Source: JAPLDA01 sp043783155
GTDB taxonomy: Bacteria > Bacteroidota > Bacteroidia > AKYH767-A > 2013-40CM-41-45
Direction: 5' to 3'
NCBI GenBank assembly: GCA_043783155.1
Contig: JAYVZS010000148.1
Coordinates: 1-19,443, forward strand
Length of the DNA: 19,443 bases
Positions 1 to 7,208 of the stretch are shown one piece after another. Numbering within the stretch: position 1 is the first letter of the stretch; each line of letters starts with the position of its first letter. Below the pieces are notes generated by a model. That model was given only the letters and a program-made list of their open reading frames with translations. It searched no databases and was not told the origin of the DNA. Made by a program: the position numbers and the translations under genes.

Positions 1-29
1 TAGAAAAGTCAGCAACGGAGTCAGCATTC

Positions 30-75
30 AAAAAAAATAACGTCTCAACTATCTGTTTATCAGCCAGTTAAGACG
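30..75 (-). terminator. Rho-independent terminator of the tRNA-Arg gene
   Basis: On the minus strand a stem formed by 75-66 and 50-41 (CGTCTTAACT pairing with AGTTGAGACG, ten pairs including one G-U) encloses a 15-nt loop and is followed at once by a T-rich tail (TTATTTTTTTT, the complement of 30-40). The stem begins 8 nt beyond the 3' end of the tRNA. Stem, position and T-run together make this a convincing intrinsic terminator; the loop could add a further three-pair CTG/CAG helix. Confidence 0.8.
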
Positions 76-83
76 CTATATCG

Positions 84-157
84 TGATCCCGCAGGGATTC
101 AAACCCCGACTCTTCTGATCCGTAGTCAGATGCTTTATTCAGTTAAGCTACGGGACC
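84..157 (-). tRNA. tRNA-Arg, anticodon ACG
   Basis: Read on the minus strand, the 74 nt fold into a complete cloverleaf. The acceptor arms are GGTCCCG and CGGGATC with discriminator A. The D-arm stem is GCTT/AAGC, the anticodon stem TCTGA/TCAGA with loop CTACGGA (anticodon ACG), the variable loop has 5 nt, and the T-arm is CGGGG-TTTGAAT-CCCTG. The 3' CCA is not encoded, so it must be added by tRNA nucleotidyltransferase. ACG decodes CGU and, after A34-to-inosine editing by TadA, also CGC and CGA. I see no integrase or attachment-site duplication beside it. Confidence 0.95.
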
Positions 158-176
158 ATTTATGTTTATTGTTTCC

Positions 177-320
177 GGTTTACAGTTATCGGCAATTAAT
201 TCCCATTATTGTAAATCGTAAACCACTTTCTATTTGTTTACTGTTTTTTTTGTTTACTGTTTACTGATTCGTGCTATTCATTCCCGACCGCGTAAACCGT
301 AAACCACAAACTGTAAACAA
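177..320. repeat. Cluster of GTTTAC / GTAAAC hexamers in the spacer
   Basis: The gene-free stretch 158-368 between the tRNA and the M48 protease gene is AT-rich and dominated by one hexamer in both orientations. GTTTAC occurs at 178-183, 236-241, 252-257 and 259-264; GTAAAC occurs at 218-223, 292-297, 299-304 and 313-318. Spacing is irregular (7 nt at the closest), so this is neither a regular tandem array nor a CRISPR. Opposite-orientation copies could pair in RNA or single-stranded DNA. There is no coding potential and no recognisable promoter. I regard it as an intergenic low-complexity repeat of unknown function. Confidence 0.7.
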
Positions 321-368
321 TTTTTAACGGGTTGCAAAGGTAAATTAATTTTGAAAATGACCAAGTTC

Positions 369-1166
369 TTAACCCTTCGGATGATAGTACTTCATCGCTT
401 GCGGCATATACGCTTTAATATCTGCAATCCTGGTTGCATCACTTGGATGTGTGCTTAATATCTCCGGTGGCTTTGCTCCACCTTTTGCTGCCATGCGTTC
501 CCAGAATGAAATTGCTTTGTTTGGATCGTAACCCGCCATCGCTGCGAATACCAATCCTAATTTATCCGCTTCACTTTCATGCGTGCGTGAGTAAGCAAGT
601 GTTCCGAGACCGGCTCCAACTCCATAAGCTGTCATAAAGATCGTTCTTGTCTGTTCCGATTTTTGAGATAAGGCAATGTCGAGTCCCATTCCCAATCCCG
701 CTGCTATCATCATTTGGCTCATGCGTTCGTTTCCGTGGCGCGCCACAGCGTGAGCGATTTCATGTCCCATCACAATGGCAAGACTTCCTTCGTCCTGCGT
801 TAAAGGAAGCAAACCTGAATACACAACTACTTTTCCGCCGGGCATACACCATGCATTTACTTCCGCAGAATTCACCAGGTTGAATTCCCATTTGTATCCC
901 TGGATACGTGAGGCAAAACCATTTTGATTCATGTATTGTGTAACAGCATTTTGAATTTTTGAGCCAACAGTTTTTACCATGTTCGCGTCAGTGCCCGAAG
1001 CAACGGCAGGATTCTTCTGAAGAAAATCGTGGTAGCTCGTCAGACTCATCGAGATCATTTCACTTTCGGGAAGCAAATTAATCTGCTGGCGTTTTGAAAT
1101 AGGAACTTTTGTACAGGCCGCGATGATGAATATCAACGCTGTTAGTTTGATCCATTTAGTTTTCAT
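369..1166 (-). CDS. M48 family metalloprotease, lipoprotein
   Basis: Zinc metallopeptidase of the M48 family (BepA/YfgC and LoiP-like), likely acting in the periplasm on misfolded or stalled envelope proteins. The zinc motif HEIAH lies at residues 135-139, and the third-ligand glutamate in the E-S-E-A-D segment is near residue 197; both are intact. I place the start at 1166, not at the upstream in-frame ATG at 1205, because it gives a clean 265-residue lipoprotein: MKTKWIKLTALIFIIAAC, where the last C is the lipidation cysteine. The residues after it are not acidic, and sorting to inner or outer membrane cannot be read off. There is no C-terminal TPR region as in BepA, so it resembles the short single-domain M48 lipoproteins. 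It lies 87 bp downstream of clpS on the same strand and may be co-transcribed; two proteolysis-related genes in a row is suggestive only. Confidence 0.92.
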   Translation of the reverse strand: MKTKWIKLTALIFIIAACTKVPISKRQQINLLPESEMISMSLTSYHDFLQKNPAVASGTDANMVKTVGSKIQNAVTQYMNQNGFASRIQGYKWEFNLVNSAEVNAWCMPGGKVVVYSGLLPLTQDEGSLAIVMGHEIAHAVARHGNERMSQMMIAAGLGMGLDIALSQKSEQTRTIFMTAYGVGAGLGTLAYSRTHESEADKLGLVFAAMAGYDPNKAISFWERMAAKGGAKPPEILSTHPSDATRIADIKAYMPQAMKYYHPKG

Positions 1167-1253
1167 TGGAATAAATTTTTGAGGACAGAAACAGTCGTGT
1201 TTCATACCATTCAGAATTAAAAATAAGAAAATAATTTCAGAGGAAATATGCCC

Positions 1254-1541
1254 TTACTCAACAACCGCCGATAAACCGCGATCACACAAAGCAATCCGTA
1301 ACGGGTTAAGAACATCATACGTTCCGTTTTTCACAATGCACTTGCCATTGTAATGGACAATGTAGGTACACTGCTCTGCCTGCAGAAGATCCTGTTTGCA
1401 TACTTCGACAAGCGATTCAATCACAAATTCAAATGTGTTGTAATCATCGTTGTATAAAATAAGGTCACGAACCTTAACTTCGTTGGTCTCATTTTCAACA
1501 ATCGGGTCAAGTAAAATTTCGGTATCGTTTTTAGCTTTCAT
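1254..1541 (-). CDS. clpS: ATP-dependent Clp protease adaptor ClpS
   Basis: A 95-residue ClpS adaptor, which delivers N-degron substrates to the ClpA/ClpC unfoldase in the cytoplasm. Visible family features are the substrate-pocket segment Y-N-D-D-Y (N31, D32, D33) and the H63-Y-N-G-K strand matching the family's VHxxGKA motif. The C-terminal strand ends G-L-S-A-V-V-E. Relative to E. coli ClpS, the positions of T38 and M40 appear to be N35 and F37; M40 is the gatekeeper in proteobacterial ClpS, so hydrophobic-residue preference may differ. Length is normal. The next gene in the same direction encodes the M48 protease, and the SPOR giant ends 60 bp upstream. No clpA or clpC is in the window, which is common because clpS is often unlinked in this phylum. 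Confidence 0.93.
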   Translation of the reverse strand: MKAKNDTEILLDPIVENETNEVKVRDLILYNDDYNTFEFVIESLVEVCKQDLLQAEQCTYIVHYNGKCIVKNGTYDVLNPLRIALCDRGLSAVVE

Positions 1542-1551
1542 GTTGTGAATA

Positions 1552-1559
1552 CAAATTTA
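1552..1559 (-). promoter_or_regulatory. Candidate -7 element upstream of clpS
   Basis: The minus strand reads TAAATTTG here, an exact match to the Bacteroidota -7 consensus TAnnTTTG. The nearest upstream TTTG (complement of 1586-1589) is 26 nt away, outside the usual 17-23 nt, so the -33 box is poor. It ends only 10 nt before the clpS ATG, which would leave a leader of just a few nucleotides. The match is directly visible; promoter function is inferred. Confidence 0.3.
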
Positions 1560-1601
1560 CGGTACTGTTTCAGTCCGTAAATGTACAAAAAAATCACAAT
1601 A

Positions 1602-4600
1602 CTACTTTTTCATAAGCGAATTCTGGCTGATGATCTGCATTTTCTTCCCTCTTGAAAACGCCGCGACAAAGGCATCTTTGCTTCCTTTTGTCGCCAGTTC
1701 AGTCATCGCTGCTGCCGCTAAATTTAAATCAGTAAATGAGCCCGCGTAGATGATATTCATTCCGCTTGCTGTCGTTTCTTGAGATATCTCGAATGAACTC
1801 ATCGTCTTAAATTTATTCATTGACTCGTCAGTCAGTTTATGACGGAAAGCTCCAAGCTGAACTTTATAAATCACCTGCAATGAAGTTGACGATACTAATG
1901 CCGATGGATGATCCGTTGCAACTGACTCTTCTGTGGCCTTCACATTTTCATTCTGAACATCTTCTTTTTTAATTATTGATCTCACTGCATTCAAGGAAAC
2001 ATGGTTACCGTTTCTATAAGCAACGATAAACGCGTCTTTCACACCTGAACGAACAGCTATTCTTTTTGATGAATCAGCGGAAGCATACAATGCATAACGG
2101 CCGGTTGTGAAACGATAGTAACCGGTTTTCGTCGGTTCATTCTGAAGCGGCATGAGCGTTACCAAAGAAGCGGGAACTTTCGTCGTTTTGTAAACACCTA
2201 CCTGCACTGCATATTCAATTGCATCTGAACGATCGTTTGACGATTCAGTTGGTACACCATAAAACGAATTCACATCTTCGTCTTTCGGATCCACTGTTTT
2301 CGGAGCTGTAATTTTCAATGCATGTAAAAGCATCGTTTCTTTATCAATGTTACTTGCGTACAATTTCTTGTCGTCAGTTCCGGCTCGCCTGATCAATGCA
2401 TAAGCATCCGACAAACTAATTCTCTTTCCATTGTAATAGGCGACAACAAAAGCGTCTTTGTAACCAGTGGTTTTCATTTCAGATTTCAAAATATTCGCCG
2501 CTTCAAATGCTTTGAACATTCCAACACAATAACGAATCCATCCCGGCCGTGTTGTTTCTCCTGAAACCGGTTGCAGATTTTTAAACGCATTTTCAGGAAG
2601 CGGAGAATGAAACGCACCAACCTGAACTTTAAAAACCAATCCATCGGGAAGAGAAGGATTCATCGGAATGGGGTTTGATGAATTGTAAGACAGTTTCGAC
2701 GCGATACTAAAAACACTTTCTTTTGTAACCGGTGCTGAATCAAACAGTACCGTGCGTTCTTCATGGTCAGTTGCAGGAGATGCATCAGCAAGAATTTTCT
2801 TCACAACCGGTTTATCAGATGTAACAGCAGACTCCGACGTTTTCGACCTTGATTCGACGGAAGCAAACGTTGGTTCAAGAGGTAAAGTTTTTTGTTCCGC
2901 CGGGTTCGCAATTGCTGCCTTTACCGGTTTCTCTTTTACTGCCTTGCCTGAAGTAGTTTTAGGAACTTCTGAAGTAGAAACTTCCGAATCTGAATACTTA
3001 GTTGAAGCAACAGCCACCGGCTTTGCAGACGAAGATGCTTCTGACGCATTTGTCTTCTCAACCGGCTCAGTATTCATTTGTGTATCTGTTGTTGCAGGTT
3101 CAGAAGTAGAAATAGTAGTCTTATCAACACCCGGTTGAACTGCGGAAGGCGTTTCAGATGACGCTATACTATTAACCGCGTCCACTTTCTTTGGCGCGAC
3201 GTTTATAGATTTAATGGATGAATGATTTTTTGTTTTCGCCTGAACGTTTTTATCAGCAGGCATTGTTGCTTTTGCCAAACCGTTGTTTGTATTTTGATCA
3301 ACAAGTGAAGTAGCATCTGTCTTTTTCGACTCAACCGGCGCTGGCGGTATTGATGCTGCCGATGCATTTTGTTTCGACAGCGTACTTGCATTTATTTTCT
3401 CTCTCAGCTTCGATGCTTTGTTGGTGAGTAAAGCAACTTCGCCGGTAGTGATCTGAGCTGTCCTGAATTTCTTCTGCGCCAACTCCTGCAATGAATCACT
3501 TTGTTGTTTAGCGACATCAGCTTTTCTTAACTGCATGTATTTTTCCTTTTGATCTGTTAACGACAATACGTTTTGACGAATGCTGATCTCCTCTTCTTTT
3601 CTCTGCTGCGACAGTTTGTTCAGTTTCATCGCTTCAGCGAAAATGCTGATGGTTTCCGTTTGCCTTGTTTTGATCTCTTCATTAGTAGCAATAAATTCAG
3701 GATACTCCGGACTGGAAGTATTGAGCGGTATATCAGCGCTTTTTGTTTCCGATGCTTCAGGGATTTCTCCTGTTTTTCCGGCTGCTTCAGTTGATCCTGC
3801 TTTCTTTGCAGTTGCATTTGAAGCAACAGCATCATTTCCAGATGACATTTTTTTCGACTCTCCTCTTTCACTTTGTTTTGATGTTATTGTTTCATCCGAC
3901 TCATTAAGCGCGGACGATTGATTTATCTTTTCTATCTCTTTCATCTTCGTCTCAACCTCAGGATCATTTCTTTTTGCCTCATTCAATTTCGCCTGTGCTG
4001 CCTGCCATTTCTTAATGGATAACATATTCATGTCATTGGCACGGGTAATCAAACTGTCACGTTTTTTTGAGGCAGGCATTTCATCTGCTTTCTGTTGCAA
4101 CTCGTCGGCTTGCACCGCTATTGTTTTTGATTCATCCATCATCTGATGATGTTCGATGTACGGTTGTTTCGCGTTCACGGGGACAACAGGCATTGTACCT
4201 GTACCGGATGAATGTGACGTATTTGATTTCTCCGTGTTTACAGCGAGCGCTTTTTCTTCATTCGCGTTTTTGGAATCATGCAGGTCTGAAACGGAAGAAG
4301 AATAAGACGCGGCTCCCGATTTTAATTGTTGATCTTCCTTTATAGATGCGTTCTGTTTTGGAGAATTCGCCGTGTTGGACGCAACGTTTTTATCAGCAGT
4401 TAAAGTTGATTTAACAGCAATTGTTTTTTCCTGTTCATTGTTTACACTCTTCTTCAGAGACGATCCAACAGGTTGCCCAGTCACTTCTTTTTGTTTTTCA
4501 GAAGAAGATGCAGCCGAAGTTTTATCATCCGATGATTCCGATAAATCCGCATCAGTATGATTCACCACATTGCTTTCTTTTGAGTCCACTGACGCAGTTG

Positions 4601-7073
4601 CAGGTTGAACTGTACCGTTTAATTTTCCTTTCGTGGAAACGTTTCCCTTCCCATCAGTTTTATTCATCTTCATCAGCAACTCAGCTTCAGCTATTGACCG
4701 GTCGGCTTCGTTATTTTTTTGTGTTGCTTCCGCTTCCAGTTCATTTGCCTTGTCAAGTCTTGCCTTTGCCTGTTTTGAATTATCTTCCGATTCCTTCAGC
4801 ATTAACTTCGCTTTCTCCCTTCCGTCTTTACCTCCTTCTTTCAACAATAACTGCGCGTCTTTAATCTGGGATTTAGAAAGACTATCCTGTTCGGTTGCCA
4901 ACTGCTTACTCATTTCAGCTTCTTTGTGAATCGTCTCCGCTTCTGCCTTCTGTACTTTGGCATCTTCGTATGCAATCTTTACAAGTTCTTTGTTCGATAC
5001 ATTCTCAGGAATTATTCTTTCTTCCGCTACATTAGTTTTTGATTCAACTTCCGGTTGCGATTCAGCTTCTTTTACATGTGAATCAGCAAGCAGCTGATTA
5101 TCGTGAAATTTTATTTCTGAAGTCTTTGAGACAATTTCATCAGACTTCTTTTTACTTTCCGATTTTTCTTCCTTCGATTTCTTTGCAGCAGTTTCCTTTG
5201 CACTGCCACTCTCTTTTTTATCTGTTGGAGCCGTAGTATTTTCTTTTGATGATTCCCCGGTCATGACAACGGCTTTGTCATCGGTTTTGTCAGAAGACTG
5301 AGTTTCGGTTTTGTTGGTATCAAACGACGACTCTTTCGATGAATCCTCCTTCAACGCAATCGTTTTATCATCGTGCTTATTCTTAGATTGAGTTTCAGCT
5401 TTGTTAATCTCATGTGACGACTTTTTTAACGTCTCATTTTTCGAATCAACCAATGTAGCAGTTGCGTCCTGCTGATCATTCTTACCAGCATCCGTTGCAA
5501 CATGTTGTTCAAACAAAGCATGCGTATCGGATGTTGATTTTGAATCAATAAGATTTTTCGGAGGAGTTACATACACGGTTCTTCCTTTGATATCAATCGG
5601 CTGAAGTTTAGATTGATCACCATCTTTCAAACGGTATTCATTCGAAATAACATTGGTCGGAGCAGCGGATACAATAGCAAGCGAGTCGCCTGAAGATTTT
5701 TTATCAACTGTAAAATAGTTGCTCAATGTCATTCGTTCGACATCAGAAGATTTGTTGAGATTCACTTTTTGCCTGAGATCGGCGAGAAATAAACCTTCGG
5801 GCAACGAAAAATTCTCTGCATGCGCGAGGTATCCGCCTGCTTCCACCACCAATGTATAATCATCACCGGGCGGAACATCAATTGAATATTTACCAGAACG
5901 AGGGTCCGTGCGAACAGTGGTCACAAGTCCGTTGTCTTTAATCCGTATCACAGAAATTTTTGCGTCTCTTCGTTGCGGCTGATCTTCAGAAAAATATTGT
6001 CCGTTGATCACAGCGAGTTGATTCAATACATCACCGAGTTTAATTTTACGGACACCTATTTTATCATTATCAGATTCTATTGCTGAAGCATATTGCGCAT
6101 AATCTCCGGTTAGTGTCGGAACGTAAAAAATATCATCATCAGGAGTGTTGATTGGTATCCCTGCATTCTCTGGTTCTGACCATTTGCCGGTGTTAAAATC
6201 AAAAACAGATTTAAAGATATCATAGCCACCGATGCTGTTGTGTCCTCGGCTGGCGAAATACAATGTTCTGCCATCATGAAGAAGATATGGATAATCTTCG
6301 TCTTCATTCGAGTTGATCACATTGCCCAGATTTTCAGGTTGTCCCCAGTCGCCGTTTGTCTGTTTTGTAATCCTGAAAATATCTTTTCCCTTATCGGCCT
6401 TCTTACCATAACTGGCATAGTATATAGTCTGACCATCAGGAGTGAGATACATGGTCGGGTTCGGTGTTTTGCTTTTGTCTTCCGATGTAAGAAAACGTTC
6501 AGGCGTACTTAACATCTTGCCCGAAGCACTGTCGAAAACATAGGCGGAATAAAAAGAATTGCGGATAACCTGCTGCTGATTGAGGATCACCACATTTTTG
6601 CGGTTCTTCATCAGTTCTTTCGCGCTCTTACAGTTGTTGATGAGCAAATCGACTTCTAATTTTTTTACTTTACCGCTGCCGGCACGCTTTTTAAAATTTT
6701 CGAAAGCAATTAATGACTCACCGTAATTATTAGTGTACATGAAAGCTTTACCAAGATAATAGAAAACTTCAATATCCGACTTTGGATATCTTGAAGCTGT
6801 TTCCAGGTACGTTACCGCTGCCGCCTTGTCTTTACTTGATTGCAACAGGCAAACTCCATAACGGTAATTGAATTCAGGATCTTTGGGATAAAGACTTAGT
6901 AACTGGGAATACAAAAGAGTTGCACCCGTATAATCATTGTTGTTAAAACGAGTTTCCGCCTGTCTCTTCAGATCCGCTTCTGACGAAGGAGATTTCTGAG
7001 CAAACAAACTCTTGCTGCATGCAAAGCAAACAACTATCGAAATAAAAAGTAAACGAGATTTTCCTCCAAACAT
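1602..7073 (-). CDS. Giant exported TPR-PD40-regulatory-like protein with three C-terminal SPOR domains
   Basis: An 1823-residue envelope protein. Residues 1-26 form a type I signal peptide (cleavage after LFA). Residues ~35-155 are TPR-like helices. Residues ~205-345 hold PD40/TolB-like beta-propeller repeats (YLTPDGQTIYYAS, LLHDGRTLYFAS followed by GGYDIF). Residues ~350-440 resemble a carboxypeptidase regulatory-like beta sandwich. Residues ~440-1480 are a Lys/Ser/Glu/Thr-rich linker with three probable coiled coils (~695-805, ~970-1055, ~1123-1229). Three SPOR domains follow at ~1481-1560, ~1621-1700 and ~1735-1813, opening FKVQVGAF, YAVQVGVY and YKVQLGAF; each later carries a KDAF[VI] strand. 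The N-terminal order matches PorE of the type IX secretion system, but PorE ends in an OmpA peptidoglycan-binding domain, absent here. SPOR domains bind glycan strands lacking stem peptides, typically at the septum. I infer an outer-envelope scaffold tethered to peptidoglycan; the function is unknown. ORF and domains are clear. Confidence 0.85.
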   Translation of the reverse strand: MFGGKSRLLFISIVVCFACSKSLFAQKSPSSEADLKRQAETRFNNNDYTGATLLYSQLLSLYPKDPEFNYRYGVCLLQSSKDKAAAVTYLETASRYPKSDIEVFYYLGKAFMYTNNYGESLIAFENFKKRAGSGKVKKLEVDLLINNCKSAKELMKNRKNVVILNQQQVIRNSFYSAYVFDSASGKMLSTPERFLTSEDKSKTPNPTMYLTPDGQTIYYASYGKKADKGKDIFRITKQTNGDWGQPENLGNVINSNEDEDYPYLLHDGRTLYFASRGHNSIGGYDIFKSVFDFNTGKWSEPENAGIPINTPDDDIFYVPTLTGDYAQYASAIESDNDKIGVRKIKLGDVLNQLAVINGQYFSEDQPQRRDAKISVIRIKDNGLVTTVRTDPRSGKYSIDVPPGDDYTLVVEAGGYLAHAENFSLPEGLFLADLRQKVNLNKSSDVERMTLSNYFTVDKKSSGDSLAIVSAAPTNVISNEYRLKDGDQSKLQPIDIKGRTVYVTPPKNLIDSKSTSDTHALFEQHVATDAGKNDQQDATATLVDSKNETLKKSSHEINKAETQSKNKHDDKTIALKEDSSKESSFDTNKTETQSSDKTDDKAVVMTGESSKENTTAPTDKKESGSAKETAAKKSKEEKSESKKKSDEIVSKTSEIKFHDNQLLADSHVKEAESQPEVESKTNVAEERIIPENVSNKELVKIAYEDAKVQKAEAETIHKEAEMSKQLATEQDSLSKSQIKDAQLLLKEGGKDGREKAKLMLKESEDNSKQAKARLDKANELEAEATQKNNEADRSIAEAELLMKMNKTDGKGNVSTKGKLNGTVQPATASVDSKESNVVNHTDADLSESSDDKTSAASSSEKQKEVTGQPVGSSLKKSVNNEQEKTIAVKSTLTADKNVASNTANSPKQNASIKEDQQLKSGAASYSSSVSDLHDSKNANEEKALAVNTEKSNTSHSSGTGTMPVVPVNAKQPYIEHHQMMDESKTIAVQADELQQKADEMPASKKRDSLITRANDMNMLSIKKWQAAQAKLNEAKRNDPEVETKMKEIEKINQSSALNESDETITSKQSERGESKKMSSGNDAVASNATAKKAGSTEAAGKTGEIPEASETKSADIPLNTSSPEYPEFIATNEEIKTRQTETISIFAEAMKLNKLSQQRKEEEISIRQNVLSLTDQKEKYMQLRKADVAKQQSDSLQELAQKKFRTAQITTGEVALLTNKASKLREKINASTLSKQNASAASIPPAPVESKKTDATSLVDQNTNNGLAKATMPADKNVQAKTKNHSSIKSINVAPKKVDAVNSIASSETPSAVQPGVDKTTISTSEPATTDTQMNTEPVEKTNASEASSSAKPVAVASTKYSDSEVSTSEVPKTTSGKAVKEKPVKAAIANPAEQKTLPLEPTFASVESRSKTSESAVTSDKPVVKKILADASPATDHEERTVLFDSAPVTKESVFSIASKLSYNSSNPIPMNPSLPDGLVFKVQVGAFHSPLPENAFKNLQPVSGETTRPGWIRYCVGMFKAFEAANILKSEMKTTGYKDAFVVAYYNGKRISLSDAYALIRRAGTDDKKLYASNIDKETMLLHALKITAPKTVDPKDEDVNSFYGVPTESSNDRSDAIEYAVQVGVYKTTKVPASLVTLMPLQNEPTKTGYYRFTTGRYALYASADSSKRIAVRSGVKDAFIVAYRNGNHVSLNAVRSIIKKEDVQNENVKATEESVATDHPSALVSSTSLQVIYKVQLGAFRHKLTDESMNKFKTMSSFEISQETTASGMNIIYAGSFTDLNLAAAAMTELATKGSKDAFVAAFSRGKKMQIISQNSLMKK
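5241..5420 (-). repeat. Duplicated 30-residue unit in the linker of the SPOR giant
   Basis: Residues 552-581 and 582-611 are two adjacent degenerate copies of a 30-residue unit. Both contain N-K-[AT]-E-T-Q-S, then a D-D-K, and end in S-S-K-E. The copies have diverged at DNA level, so the duplication is not recent. It shows that the linker grew at least partly by tandem duplication of short polar units. Confidence 0.65.
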
Positions 7074-7153
7074 ATCGTGTGATGATTGTCCCTTTTTAAG
7101 AAAGAGAAATTCAGTTACACTTATACTATTGATGTTTATATTTGTTTCTGAGT

Positions 7154-7161
7154 CAAAGCTA
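7154..7161 (-). promoter_or_regulatory. Candidate -7 element upstream of the SPOR giant
   Basis: The minus strand reads TAGCTTTG, matching TAnnTTTG, in the 135-bp spacer between the methyltransferase stop and the SPOR-giant start. It would give a leader of roughly 75 nt. No TTTG lies at the expected distance upstream. A 10-bp direct repeat AGTTACACTT (7113-7122 and 7179-7188) brackets it. The element is a weak prediction. Confidence 0.3.
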
Positions 7162-7208
7162 AAAATGAATGCTTTTAAAGTTACACTTTACCGAAAATAT
7201 TCCTCGAC

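Noticed and set aside
84..157. tRNA-Arg as the attachment site of a mobile island
   Set aside because: No integrase, no repeated 3' tRNA fragment in the window, and the neighbours are housekeeping genes.
177..320. CRISPR array or replication origin in the GTTTAC cluster
   Set aside because: Repeats are only 6-8 nt with irregular spacing and mixed orientation, and there are no cas genes, DnaA boxes or dnaA/dnaN neighbours.
1167..1205. Longer N-terminus for the M48 protease from the ATG at 1205
   Set aside because: It would put 13 non-signal residues before a clean lipoprotein signal that starts at 1166.
2752..4929. Several long plus-strand open frames opposite the SPOR giant
   Set aside because: They are Ser/Phe/Leu-rich mirror images of the Lys/Ser/Glu-rich linker, with no start context or domain; they arise from its codon composition.
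7137..7144. TATATTTG on the plus strand as a promoter
   Set aside because: It matches TAnnTTTG but has no TTTG 17-23 nt upstream and would only transcribe antisense to the methyltransferase.
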